Counted from the stretch's first letter, positions 8,671 to 16,064 are shown. The stretch: 64,000 nt of DNA from Acidimicrobiaceae bacterium RAAP-2 (GCA_001443545.1 LMAD01000002.1:1-64000), one strand, 5' to 3'. Made by a program: numbers and translations. The notes: generated from the letters alone by a model not told the origin.

Positions 8671-9524
8671 TCGACACCCTCGTCGGCGCCGGGTTCGCCG
8701 TGAAGAAGTGTTGTGAAGTGCTGGGTGTCTCGAGCGCCGGTTACTACCTCGCCAAGACCCGTCCGATGTCGCCCACGAAGATCCGTCGTGAGTGGCTGAC
8801 CGGGCTCATCAGAGAGGTCCACGCCGACAGCCGCGGCACCTACGGAGCTCGGCGCGTGCACGCCGAACTCACCAAGGGTCGTGGCGTCCACGTCAGTCGG
8901 GGGCTGGTGACGATTCTCATGCACAACGCAGGAATCGCCGGGATTCCGGGACCTCGCAAGGTCAAGCGCGTGAAGGGCACCCCGACGTCGGACGATCTGG
9001 TCCAGCGCAAGTTCGAGCGGTCGTCCCTCGACGAGCTCTGGGTCACGGACATAACGGAACACCCGACGCGTGAAGGCAAGGTCTATTGCTGCTGTGTGCT
9101 CGACACCTGCAGTCGACGCATCGTGGGCTGGTCAATCGACTCAGTTCAAGACACCAATCTCGTGGTCAACGCGCTCGACATGGCCATCAAGCAGCGTCGT
9201 GTGAAGAAGGGTTCCGTGGTCCACGCCGACCACGGCGTTCAGTTCACGTCCTGGTCCTTCACCGAGCGGATCCGCGACGCCGGCCTGATGCCGTCCTTCG
9301 GGTCGGTCGGCGACGCATTCGATAACGCCATGATAGAGTCGTTCTGGTCGAGCATGCAGAACGAGCTACTCAACCGCAAGAAGTGGATGACGCGTCTCGA
9401 ACTCACCAATGCCATGTTCGATTACATCGAGGTGTTCTACAATCGCCAGCGTCGGCACTCGTCCCTCGATTACGTCTCACCGGTCGAGTTCGAACTGTCA
9501 ATGAAGGAAGAGAAGACCGCCTGA
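8667..9524 (+). CDS. IS3-family transposase OrfB (DDE integrase domain)
   Basis: 285-residue catalytic subunit with an HTH_21 region (about residues 45-100, DSRGTYGARRVHAEL) followed by an rve integrase core. The catalytic triad is visible: D in LWVTDITEH, D in VVHADHGVQFTS and E in NAMIESFWSSMQNELL, with the 35-residue D-E spacing typical of IS3. The end (YNRQRRHSSLDYVSPVEFE) is typical too. No frame damage is seen, so the element could be active. The GTG start sits in the GTGA overlap with orfA. Confidence 0.93.
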   Translation: MIDTLVGAGFAVKKCCEVLGVSSAGYYLAKTRPMSPTKIRREWLTGLIREVHADSRGTYGARRVHAELTKGRGVHVSRGLVTILMHNAGIAGIPGPRKVKRVKGTPTSDDLVQRKFERSSLDELWVTDITEHPTREGKVYCCCVLDTCSRRIVGWSIDSVQDTNLVVNALDMAIKQRRVKKGSVVHADHGVQFTSWSFTERIRDAGLMPSFGSVGDAFDNAMIESFWSSMQNELLNRKKWMTRLELTNAMFDYIEVFYNRQRRHSSLDYVSPVEFELSMKEEKTA

Positions 9525-9537
9525 TTTCAAGACCGAA

Positions 9538-10356
9538 ATGGGTAACAAAACTCGATGCAGATCAGAGTCTCCGGAATACCTGGACCGAATCAAGGTGGCG
9601 AAATTGACGTCTAAAACTCCCCAAGAGCCCATCCAGGTAGTGTTGCCCAAAGGCGACCACCAAGACGTTGACATCTACGACGTTTCGTTGATGCTTTGTC
9701 TCCAATGTGTTGAAGACGCTCACGTGGACGTCGCAGGTGTGATGTTACACACCTCGGAAGGACTACTGCAGTGGGTGGCCTCATCCAATGAATCTCCTCG
9801 AATGCTGGAACTGTTTGAGCTTCAGTTAGAAGAGGGTCCCAGCGCCGAGTGCTTCAAAAGTGGACCCATTTCGAATCATCTGTTTGAGGTGGGCAATACT
9901 CAGTGGCCCAAGTTGAGCGCACGAGCAATTGAACAGGGATTTTCAACGATGCACTGCATCCCCATGCGACTCGAAGAAAAGACTATCGGCGTTCTCAATT
10001 GCTTCGCCTCGAACGAACGCTGGCTTGGCGATCACGACTTGGCTCTCGTGCAAGATATGGCTGATATCGCGACGATCGCTATCTTCGAATCCCAACTTGC
10101 ATTTGATGCCACAAAATTGAACGAGCACCTCGCGACCGCTCTCGAGAGCCGAATCGTTATTGAGCAAGCAAAAGGCATTATGAGCCAGTCTCTCGAGGGC
10201 GACATTGAAGCGGCTTTTCAACAAATTCGCGCGTACTCTCGTAACAACAATCTTGGTCTCTCCAAGGTGGCTCGCGACGTGTGCGACGGCACGCTTCTTC
10301 CGGCCAGCCTCATCGAAGCAAATGCCAAGAAGTCGAAGCCGACGTCCAAGCGCTGA
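9538..10356 (+). CDS. GAF-ANTAR domain regulator
   Basis: A GAF domain (about residues 40-190; VASSNESPRMLELFELQLEEGPS and STMHCIPMRLEEKTIGVLNCF mark the fold) followed by an ANTAR domain (about 205-258; SRIVIEQAKGIMSQSLEGD ... AFQQIRAYSRNN). ANTAR domains bind paired RNA hairpins and act by antitermination. Starting at ATG 9538 gives 272 residues, but the first 15-20 codons appear to lie inside the end of the IS3 element; an in-frame GTG at 9595 starts outside it. The insertion may have replaced the native promoter and start, so expression is uncertain. Confidence 0.85.
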   Translation: MGNKTRCRSESPEYLDRIKVAKLTSKTPQEPIQVVLPKGDHQDVDIYDVSLMLCLQCVEDAHVDVAGVMLHTSEGLLQWVASSNESPRMLELFELQLEEGPSAECFKSGPISNHLFEVGNTQWPKLSARAIEQGFSTMHCIPMRLEEKTIGVLNCFASNERWLGDHDLALVQDMADIATIAIFESQLAFDATKLNEHLATALESRIVIEQAKGIMSQSLEGDIEAAFQQIRAYSRNNNLGLSKVARDVCDGTLLPASLIEANAKKSKPTSKR

Positions 10357-10578
10357 AGACGCGCGTGCCCGGTGACGACACGCGGTTCCGGCACGATCAC
10401 GCACGCAAATCGCAGTGCTGAATTGGTAAGGATATTGGGGACTCGTCGGGTTCTCGAGGGTAACTTGTTTGAATGGTAGGGAACAGTCGAGAAATGCGGT
10501 GAAGTTCGATTGGAATGTTGTGCTGAGGTTGTGCTGGGTACACAGTTCCTTGGTTTGAGACGATGAAAACCCATATTT
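10357..10578 (+). other. spacer before tRNA-Arg, no gene recognised
   Basis: About 220 bp of less GC-rich sequence. A long frame on the complementary strand crosses it and the tRNA, but this is the familiar antisense-of-tRNA artefact. No terminator or promoter stood out. Confidence 0.4.
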
Positions 10579-10650
10579 GCTCCCGTAGCTCAGGGGATAG
10601 AGCATCGGTTTCCTAAACCGTGTGCGCAGGTTCGAATCCTGCCGGGGGCA
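10579..10650 (+). tRNA. tRNA-Arg, anticodon CCU
   Basis: A 72-nt cloverleaf. The acceptor stem GCTCCCG pairs with CGGGGGC; the D arm is GCTC/GAGC; the anticodon loop TTCCTAA gives anticodon CCT (reads AGG); the T arm is GCAGG-TTCGAAT-CCTGC; the discriminator base is A. The only flaw is a U-U pair closing the anticodon stem (positions 27-43). CCA is not encoded directly after the gene: the next bases are CTG, the beginning of a second copy of the 3' end. Confidence 0.95.
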
Positions 10651-10662
10651 CTGCCGGGGGCA
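10639..10662 (+). repeat. tandem duplication of the tRNA 3' end
   Basis: The last 12 nt of the tRNA gene, CTGCCGGGGGCA at 10639-10650, are repeated exactly at 10651-10662, and the second copy is followed by CC. Integrases that target tRNA genes leave such 3'-end copies, but here nothing lies between the copies, so this is at most an excision scar or empty attachment site; replication slippage is an alternative. Confidence 0.8.
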
Positions 10663-10743
10663 CCGATTAATTTGATTCTTGACGAGCGTTGACTGGTTTC
10701 TGGGCAACGGCGTCGATTGGTCGTCCGAGGCGTAGGGTGGATC

Positions 10744-11103
10744 ATGAGTGCAACCGAAATCGATCGGTACCTAAAGAATATTCCCGCTGGTCAGCGTGCC
10801 GTTCTAGAGCGACTCCGCACGACGATCCTCACCATTATTCCTGAAGCTGAGCAGTGCATTTCCTACCGGGTTCCCGCATTTCGCGTCGCCGGCGGAGTCG
10901 TCGGTGGCTTTGCGTCCTTCAAGAACCACATGAGCTATCTCCCCTTCAGCGGATCAGTCCTTGATCAACTCGCGGGACAACTTGACGCATACTCTCGGTC
11001 CAAGAGCGCCCTTCGCTTCACCAGGGAGGTTCCATTAACGGACGAACTGGTCGAGCAACTTCTTCGTGTGCGGTTGGCCGAAATCCGAGCCAGGAAGCAT
11101 TAG
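10744..11103 (+). CDS. DUF1801 family protein (YdhG/YdeI-like)
   Basis: 119-residue cytoplasmic protein of the YdhG/DUF1801 family. Family text includes a start like IDRYLKNIPAGQRAVLERLR, then PEAEQCISYRVPAFR, a phenylalanine-rich FASFKNHMSYLPFSG, and a C-terminal ALRFTREVPLTDELVEQLLRVR. Members are linked to iron handling in Bacillus and otherwise poorly understood, so no reaction is assigned. The chosen ATG is preceded at 5 nt by TAGGGT, a possible -10 box, suggesting a leaderless or nearly leaderless message. Confidence 0.85.
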   Translation: MSATEIDRYLKNIPAGQRAVLERLRTTILTIIPEAEQCISYRVPAFRVAGGVVGGFASFKNHMSYLPFSGSVLDQLAGQLDAYSRSKSALRFTREVPLTDELVEQLLRVRLAEIRARKH

Positions 11104-11169
11104 CTGCGATACTTTCTGCGCCGTTAGCAGCGCCATCGTGTTCGTGGGGCCGCGGCGATGCCCGACCTG

Positions 11170-11179
11170 GACAATTGTC
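11170..11179. promoter_or_regulatory. palindrome, possible operator
   Basis: GACAATTGTC is a perfect 10-bp palindrome inside the larger partial repeat CCTGG ... CCAGG (11166-11186). It lies about 130 bp before the isochorismatase-like gene at 11312. GntR- and LacI-type operators have this size, but no regulator gene is adjacent. Confidence 0.3.
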
Positions 11180-11311
11180 TGACCAGGAGTTCGTAGGCGG
11201 TACGGTCTACGGATTGAGGGGATCCCGGGGTCGGCGACGTCCAGATAGAGTGGCGATTCGCCCAATCGTGGTTTGAATCGATGAGCACCTCGGGTGCGTA
11301 AAGGAGCTGGC

Positions 11312-11875
11312 GTGACGAACGAAGCGTTGCTGGTCATGGACATGCAGGTCGGAATCGTTGAACGTTTAGGGGAGCGGGCCGAAGCCATTCTGTCCAGCGC
11401 TGCGGCCGCAGTCACCGCTGCGCGTCGCCATGACCGACCAGTACTCTTCGTTCGCGTGGCGTTTCGTGATGGTGCGCCCGAAGTCAGCGCAAACAACAAA
11501 TCGTTCTCGACGTTGGCGACGTCGCATTCGCTCGGAGAGGCGCACGCGTCGACCCAGATACATCCGGACCTCGAACCGCTGGACGGCGAGGTGATCGTGA
11601 CGAAGCGACGGGTCAGCGCCTTCGCGGGCAGCGACCTCGATGTTGTGCTGCGGTCGTTATCGATCGATTCCTTGGTCCTGGCCGGTATCGCTACGAGCGG
11701 CGTCGTGTTGTCCACGACGCGCCAGGCCGCGGACCTTGATTTTCGTTTGACCATCTTGCGCGACGCGTGCGCCGACGCCGACGACGAGGTGCATCGCGTC
11801 TTGATGGACAAAGTGTTCCCACGTCAGGCGACGGTACTCAGCAGCAACGAGTGGATCGCGCAGCTCGACGCGTGA
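11312..11875 (+). CDS. isochorismatase-fold (cysteine hydrolase superfamily) protein lacking the catalytic Cys
   Basis: 187 residues of the isochorismatase-like fold. The start is GTG 11312 with AAGGAG 6 nt upstream. The first catalytic Asp is in LLVMDMQVGIV and the Lys in VTKRRVSAFAGSDLD. At the nucleophile position the protein reads GIATSGVVLSTTR, with Ser-Gly instead of a Cys; a subgroup with this ATSGVV signature is common and its reaction is unclear. It could be an altered hydrolase or a non-catalytic binding protein. It stands alone, convergent with the YbjQ-like operon. Confidence 0.85.
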   Translation: MTNEALLVMDMQVGIVERLGERAEAILSSAAAAVTAARRHDRPVLFVRVAFRDGAPEVSANNKSFSTLATSHSLGEAHASTQIHPDLEPLDGEVIVTKRRVSAFAGSDLDVVLRSLSIDSLVLAGIATSGVVLSTTRQAADLDFRLTILRDACADADDEVHRVLMDKVFPRQATVLSSNEWIAQLDA

Positions 11876-12068
11876 ACTATCGGATCCGACGGTGCGCGAA
11901 GACGAACGACGAGAAATAGGTGTTGGTTCTCTGACTCCCAACGCGTTAGCGAACGACGTCGAAGGCGGAGCTTGCCCAAATGCGTTGAGGATGGCTGCTC
12001 TTCGGTGGTGCACCGGCATCGTGAACGACACCCAGTCGCGCTTCGATGCTCCTCGGATGCTTCAGGGA

Positions 12069-12905
12069 CTATTCGAGGCTCGCCGCGTCGAACAGCACCA
12101 CGGGGTCGTCGAGCGAAACCACCATCGATGGATGAAGCAGTCGATGGGATTCTCCCGCCAGTCGAACGACCGTTCCCCAAACGGCGAAGCCGACGGCGTG
12201 CGCCGCGAACGCCATCGGGCCTTCCACGATCTTTACCTCGACGACACCGGTCCCGTGTCGAGCGATGGCGGAGCTTTGCATTCGTTCCATGGCCATTTCA
12301 CGGGCCGAATAGATCGCCTCGGTGAAGTTGGTGAGCTCCACGTTCTGAGACTGCTGTTGGAGAACGGTGCCCATGGACCGGCGCGGCGCGTAGACGAAAC
12401 TGGCCCCGACGGCGAGGCCTAGCGGTTCCCAGCCCGCGAGGATGAGCCGGGAGAAATCCCGTGCGGAGAGATCCGAGGCGAAGACCAGTGAGGGATCGAC
12501 CTTTTTGGCTCCAATCGGACGAACTGCCGTGCCGATCAGCGAGACCTCGGTGTGGGTGGAGTAGATCGACCGCTCGACGTGGACCCCGACGACGCCGTGC
12601 GCCCCCGCAGTGCTGGCTTCGTTGCAGAGACGGTTCGTGGCGTTTCGAAAGGCGTTGGCGTGCGCTTCGCCAGCCGCCACGATCTCACCCTGGCCCCAAC
12701 TCCACAGTCCGATCGGGGTCGAGAAGACCGAATACCCGCTGACCAGTTCGACCGCTTCCCACCCGATTGCGTGGAGGTTCAACTCCTCGTCGATTGAGAG
12801 ATCCGATGTCGTCGACGTGGTGGCTGCGCTACTACCGTGCGCGGACAGGGCCTCACGCACGAGCGAGGTCAGGTCGATTCCCGTTGTCTCTCCTGAACTG
12901 GTCAC
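12069..12905 (-). CDS. tandem YbjQ/UPF0145-like protein, third copy of the cluster
   Basis: 278 residues, no signal peptide or membrane segment. Two YbjQ-like units are seen: a diverged one (about 33-130: SDLSIDEELNLHAIGWEAVELVSGYSV ... GAHGVVGVHV ... SLIGTAV) and a clearer one (about 143-248: FASDLSARDF ... PLGLAVGASFVY ... AREMAMERMQ ... GFAVWGTVV). The unit consists of an opening TSDLS-x-DF motif, an AGxxPxGLVxG strand, an AREAMxRM helix, and a GADGVVGV ... GTAV core. The start overlaps the stop of the preceding gene by 4 nt. YbjQ-type proteins are annotated heavy-metal-binding-like pentamers; no activity is proven. Confidence 0.75.
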   Translation of the reverse strand: MTSSGETTGIDLTSLVREALSAHGSSAATTSTTSDLSIDEELNLHAIGWEAVELVSGYSVFSTPIGLWSWGQGEIVAAGEAHANAFRNATNRLCNEASTAGAHGVVGVHVERSIYSTHTEVSLIGTAVRPIGAKKVDPSLVFASDLSARDFSRLILAGWEPLGLAVGASFVYAPRRSMGTVLQQQSQNVELTNFTEAIYSAREMAMERMQSSAIARHGTGVVEVKIVEGPMAFAAHAVGFAVWGTVVRLAGESHRLLHPSMVVSLDDPVVLFDAASLE

Positions 12906-13783
12906 GAGAGCCGCACCGTTGGTTCGGGGGACAGCAGCGGCTGATAGTCACGGAAACGTCGTACGCGGTTACCGCGGAGGATCGATTGGATCTCGATGTC
13001 GCCCCGCTCGTACTCGCGTTGCGAAACGCCGAGCTGCACGCCTTGGAGAACGTCACCGTGCAGTTGGGAGCGCGCGCTCGAACGGACGATCGACCGCGAC
13101 TGGCTCTGAGCGCGCACGATCTGGTCGATCTCCACCGATGACGTGTTGGACGACCAGACGCCGACCCCACTACCACCCATCAGGTACTCGGTGATGCAGT
13201 AGGCCCATACGCGGACTGAAGCGACGGCGGCCACCACGGAGACCGGCGTGAACCCGGCCTCGAAGACCTTGACCAGGCGTTGCCCGGCGAGGTAGGTCGA
13301 CCACGGAGTCGCCGACTCGGTAGTCAAACCCGTGAGCCGGACTGCGGTACCGCGCAGGTGGAACTCGATGACCCCCGCACCGACGAGCGTGCTCTGGGTG
13401 TCGATTACCCCCACCACGCCGACGGCTCCGAGACTCGTCGCCTCCTCGAGCATGCGGGTGTAGGCCGAGGAGAATCCTTGGCTCCAGGTCTGTTCGATCC
13501 AGTACTGCTCGTAGTTCTGACCCCACATGCGGTGCTCCCCGGCGACCATCCCGTGGGGGCACTGATAGTTCTCGACGTAACCGCTCTGTCCTTGATACGG
13601 CGACAGCCCCCGCTGCATGGCGCCGACCCCGTAGGCGTTGGACTGCATGGCGCAAAACCCTTGGACCAAGCCGACCGGCTCGAGACCCATCGAGAGGCAG
13701 GCGGCGAAGTCCGAGACGCTGAGACCCGACGTGAATGAACTCGTCGGCGTGACGTTGGTGGCGTCGTGGTCGGTCGCGGTCAT
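12902..13783 (-). CDS. tandem YbjQ/UPF0145-like protein, second copy, strongly diverged
   Basis: 293 residues. The first unit (about 17-150) begins FTSGLSVSDFAACLSMGLEPVG and ends LGAVGVVGVID ... FHLRGTAV, but carries an insert (about 47-105) rich in aromatic residues, Gln and Gly, with Cys and His in ENYQCPHGMVAGEH. The second unit (about 160-275) has lost most motifs, keeping AGFTPVSVVAAVASV, a helix of alternating Ser and Arg, and DVLQGVQLGV. It overlaps both neighbours (1 nt and 4 nt). The Cys/His insert could bind a metal; that is speculation. Confidence 0.7.
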   Translation of the reverse strand: MTATDHDATNVTPTSSFTSGLSVSDFAACLSMGLEPVGLVQGFCAMQSNAYGVGAMQRGLSPYQGQSGYVENYQCPHGMVAGEHRMWGQNYEQYWIEQTWSQGFSSAYTRMLEEATSLGAVGVVGVIDTQSTLVGAGVIEFHLRGTAVRLTGLTTESATPWSTYLAGQRLVKVFEAGFTPVSVVAAVASVRVWAYCITEYLMGGSGVGVWSSNTSSVEIDQIVRAQSQSRSIVRSSARSQLHGDVLQGVQLGVSQREYERGDIEIQSILRGNRVRRFRDYQPLLSPEPTVRLS

Positions 13784-14580
13784 TAGTTGTCGAGCGAGAT
13801 GATCGTCGTCGGTTTGGCGAGCGTGATGGCTTCGGCGGTCTTGGTGACCGCCGTGCCCAGTGCGAGAAATTCAATGGTGTGCGAGCCCCACTGGTGGGAC
13901 TTCTCTTCGAGACGGACCCCGACCACGCCCGACGCGCCGAGCCGGGTCGACTCGTCCTGCATGCGGGTCATCGCCAGCTCGCGGGCCTCGTAGAGGGCCT
14001 GGGTGAAGTTGGGTAGCTCCACGTTCTGTCCCGTCGAGCTCAGTGTTTGGCCGAGACCACGATGGGCGATGTGGTAGACGCACGTGCCCATGACGAGGCC
14101 CTGCGGCGCGTAGCCCGTCTGCGAGAGCGTCCAGAAATCCTGGCCCGAGAGGTCCGAGGTGAAGGGCTTGCCGAGCTTGTTCCGACGAGAGACGCCGTCC
14201 TCGGCCTTGACCGCGGTGCCGACCGCGATGAACTCGGCTGCGTCCTTACCCCACTCGTAGTAGTTCACGTCGAGACGCACGCCGACGACGCCGTCGGCGC
14301 CGAGTTCGGTGGCCTCTTGCTCCATGCGGGTCATCGCCAGTTCGCGGGCGTTGTACATCGCCTCGGTGAGCTTGGTCAGTTCCTGGCTCTGGCTCCACTT
14401 CCGGGTCTGGATTCCGGTGTGGTAAATCGACGATCCCATCACGAGACCGACTGGGTGGAAGCCCGCCTCTTTAACGAGGAGGAATTCATTCACCGACAGG
14501 TCGGAGGTGAAGAGTCCGTGCTCGAGCTCCTCGAGGCGATGCTCCGTGGCTTCGGGGAGGTCGTTCACGTGGTCACTCAT
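13783..14580 (-). CDS. tandem YbjQ/UPF0145-like protein, first copy, two well-preserved domains
   Basis: 265 residues with two close copies of the same domain: 24-124 (FTSDLSVNEF, AGFHPVGLVMGSSIYH, ARELAMTRMEQEATELGADG, FIAVGTAV) and 140-245 (FTSDLSGQDF, TGYAPQGLVMGTCVYH, ARELAMTRMQDESTRLGASG, FLALGTAV). The ELGADGVVGV ... GTAV core matches YbjQ (UPF0145, PF01906-type heavy-metal-binding) proteins, which are single-domain and pentameric. A fused pair may form a pseudo-symmetric ring, possibly with the other two paralogs. The start overlaps the upstream gene as ATGA, giving coupled translation. Confidence 0.8.
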   Translation of the reverse strand: MSDHVNDLPEATEHRLEELEHGLFTSDLSVNEFLLVKEAGFHPVGLVMGSSIYHTGIQTRKWSQSQELTKLTEAMYNARELAMTRMEQEATELGADGVVGVRLDVNYYEWGKDAAEFIAVGTAVKAEDGVSRRNKLGKPFTSDLSGQDFWTLSQTGYAPQGLVMGTCVYHIAHRGLGQTLSSTGQNVELPNFTQALYEARELAMTRMQDESTRLGASGVVGVRLEEKSHQWGSHTIEFLALGTAVTKTAEAITLAKPTTIISLDN

Positions 14581-14978
14581 TGGTTTCCTCCGATGACGAG
14601 GTGTTCGAGGGCCCGGCGGGCCGATTCACTTTGTGCGGCTTCGTTGGCGAGCGAGCTCACGAGTCGAGTGATCCACGCGTCGGTGTCGAGAGTTTCGCTA
14701 CGGATCCGGATGCCGCCCGATAGGTGCGACACCGAACATCGAAGTTGCGCACCGTCCACCATCGCCTCGAAGTGTTCATCGCCGACCATGATCCGAACCG
14801 ACGCGATGTCGTGGGACTTGCGAAATCGTCCACCGGCGAAGACAGTCTCGATCCGGTCGCCGAGGGCGTCGGCTAAGCCGACCACCAGCGCGCCGAGCAG
14901 CGCTTGGACGTCGGTACCGTTCGCTCGCAACGTCGACGCGGCGAGGGCGAGGTCGTACGAATCGTCAGCGGAAGCCAC
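14577..14978 (-). CDS. hypothetical protein opening the YbjQ-like operon
   Basis: 133 residues, acidic overall, without membrane segments; I recognise no family. A helical N terminus (ALLGALVVGLADALGDRIETV) precedes a beta-rich middle (ASVRIMVGDEHFEAMVDGAQLRCSV) and a helical end. It does not show the YbjQ motifs. The GTG at 14978 has no ribosome site, but TAAGGT lies 6 nt upstream on this strand, the signature of a leaderless message. It overlaps the next gene by 4 nt and therefore probably works with the YbjQ-like proteins. Confidence 0.65.
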   Translation of the reverse strand: MASADDSYDLALAASTLRANGTDVQALLGALVVGLADALGDRIETVFAGGRFRKSHDIASVRIMVGDEHFEAMVDGAQLRCSVSHLSGGIRIRSETLDTDAWITRLVSSLANEAAQSESARRALEHLVIGGNQ

Positions 14979-14984
14979 GCGGTG

Positions 14985-14990
14985 ACCTTA
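14985..14990 (-). promoter_or_regulatory. -10 box of the YbjQ-like operon (leaderless start)
   Basis: On the minus strand TAAGGT is followed by CACCGC and then the GTG start, so transcription should begin at the start codon. A perfect palindrome TGACGTCA at 15004-15011 sits where a regulator could bind, just upstream. Confidence 0.45.
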
Positions 14991-15011
14991 TCGCTCTCGG
15001 CGGTGACGTCA

Positions 15012-15532
15012 TCGGTCGCCCCGTGTGGAGAGACAGAACGGTCTAGAGGGGGCGAATGGCCGCACGACGGCGTCCAAAACGTGGACCACGACGTGGGCGA
15101 TGTCGTTGGCGACCGGCGACGGCGTTAGGAGTCCAGCGCTGGCTGACCCAAACGAGTTTCTCCAGCTGGGGTCCACGTCGAGTCGAGAAATCCGTTGCCG
15201 TCCGCCGCGCCGACGCCGATCGCCTTCGACTCGGCTATCGAGCACCGCCGCGAGTGGAACTCTATCGGTATCATCGGGACTGGTTGTTCTGGTCCGCCAA
15301 GAGACGCTCATCAAGGTGCAAGTGGCCACTGACCGCTGCATCCACCCTCGGCGACTTAACCGACGCCGAGTACTGTTCGGAGTGACCGTGCTCATAGTCC
15401 GCCGTCTCGGCGATGAATCGACGTCGTGCGGTCGTACGATTTGTCGAGTTGAGGCTTACTGGTGTAGCGCAACGTGTTTTGACCGAATCAAACGAAGAAC
15501 GGCTTCACGTGACGCGCACGGATCGTGACGAC
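15012..15532. other. about 520 bp without a convincing gene
   Basis: Several overlapping frames exist here but are Arg-rich and lack starts, ribosome sites and family text. A short stretch near 15190-15280 on the plus strand shows GC-rich third positions in one frame (residues like IAFDSAIEHRREW), so it may be the decayed remnant of a gene. Nothing else was recognised. Confidence 0.4.
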
Positions 15533-15561
15533 GTGCCCGGCGCCTATTCGGCGCCGGGCAC
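15533..15561 (-). terminator. hairpin terminator downstream of hsp20
   Basis: A perfect 12-bp stem GTGCCCGGCGCC / GGCGCCGGGCAC with loop TATTC begins 8 nt past the hsp20 stop on the minus strand. No T-run follows, as is common for actinobacterial terminators. Confidence 0.7.
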
Positions 15562-15568
15562 TCGCGAC

Positions 15569-16003
15569 TCAGGCGGAAATGACTTTGCGCTCACCCTTCG
15601 AGGTGACTTCAACTCGTCGGGGCTTTGCGTGTTCGGCGATTGGAATCGCAATCGTCAGGACGCCAGATTCGTAGTCAGCGTCGATCTTCTCGGAGTCCAA
15701 ACTGGTGCCGAGGAAGACCTGGCGCGTGAATGACCCGTACGGGCGTTCCGACATCAGGCGCTCAACGCCTTCGGCTGAGGTCGGCGCCGTGCGCTCCGCC
15801 CGGATTGTGAGCACGTTGTTCTCAACGGTGAGCGAAATCTCCTTCGGGTCGACTCCGGGGAGGTCGACGAAGATGAGGAACGAGTCGCCGTTTCGGTACG
15901 CGTCCATTGGAACCGAGTGGGTTCGAGCCACGTCCGGGCTCGCCCAGAATTGCTGCAGGAACCGATCGATGTCCCTAAATGCGTCAGTTCGAACAAGAGC
16001 CAT
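15569..16003 (-). CDS. small heat-shock protein, Hsp20/alpha-crystallin family
   Basis: 144-residue cytoplasmic holdase chaperone. The alpha-crystallin domain (about residues 35-130) contains FLIFVDLPGVDPKEISLTVE, NNVLTIRAER and the terminal YESGVLTIAIPIAE strand; a basic C-terminal tail follows. AGGAGG lies 7 nt before the ATG. The CIRCE operator at 16065-16091 indicates repression by HrcA and release on heat or protein-folding stress; hrcA itself is not in the window. The gene is monocistronic, ended by the hairpin at 15533-15561. Confidence 0.93.
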   Translation of the reverse strand: MALVRTDAFRDIDRFLQQFWASPDVARTHSVPMDAYRNGDSFLIFVDLPGVDPKEISLTVENNVLTIRAERTAPTSAEGVERLMSERPYGSFTRQVFLGTSLDSEKIDADYESGVLTIAIPIAEHAKPRRVEVTSKGERKVISA

Positions 16004-16064
16004 GTGAAAACCTCCTGTTAGATCGTGCTGCTCTTGACCACCGAATCACTTCGGCGGACTCATT

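Larger units (their letters stand above)
8363..9586 (+). mobile_element. IS3-family insertion sequence (boundaries approximate)
   Basis: Two overlapping genes, orfA and orfB, form a complete IS3-type transposase unit of about 1.15 kb. Ends are uncertain: a candidate right terminus containing CAGAGTCTCCGGA lies near 9573-9586, while the left side offers only a weak counterpart (TCGGAGGGAGTGA, about 8322-8334). I could not find a clean terminal inverted repeat or target duplication, so the stated borders are estimates. Both transposase frames look intact. Confidence 0.6.

Noticed and set aside
8300..9600. Clean terminal inverted repeats of the IS3 element
   Set aside because: Only a weak partial match (TCGGAGGGAGTGA against TCCGGAGACTCTGA) was found, so exact ends and target duplication are not claimed.
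9943..10707. Long frame on the minus strand across the ANTAR gene and the tRNA
   Set aside because: It runs antisense to the GAF-ANTAR gene and the tRNA; its middle is the well-known false peptide produced by reading a tRNA backwards.
15009..15528. Overlapping small frames in the gap before hsp20
   Set aside because: All are Arg-rich, in conflict with each other, and have no ribosome site or family text.
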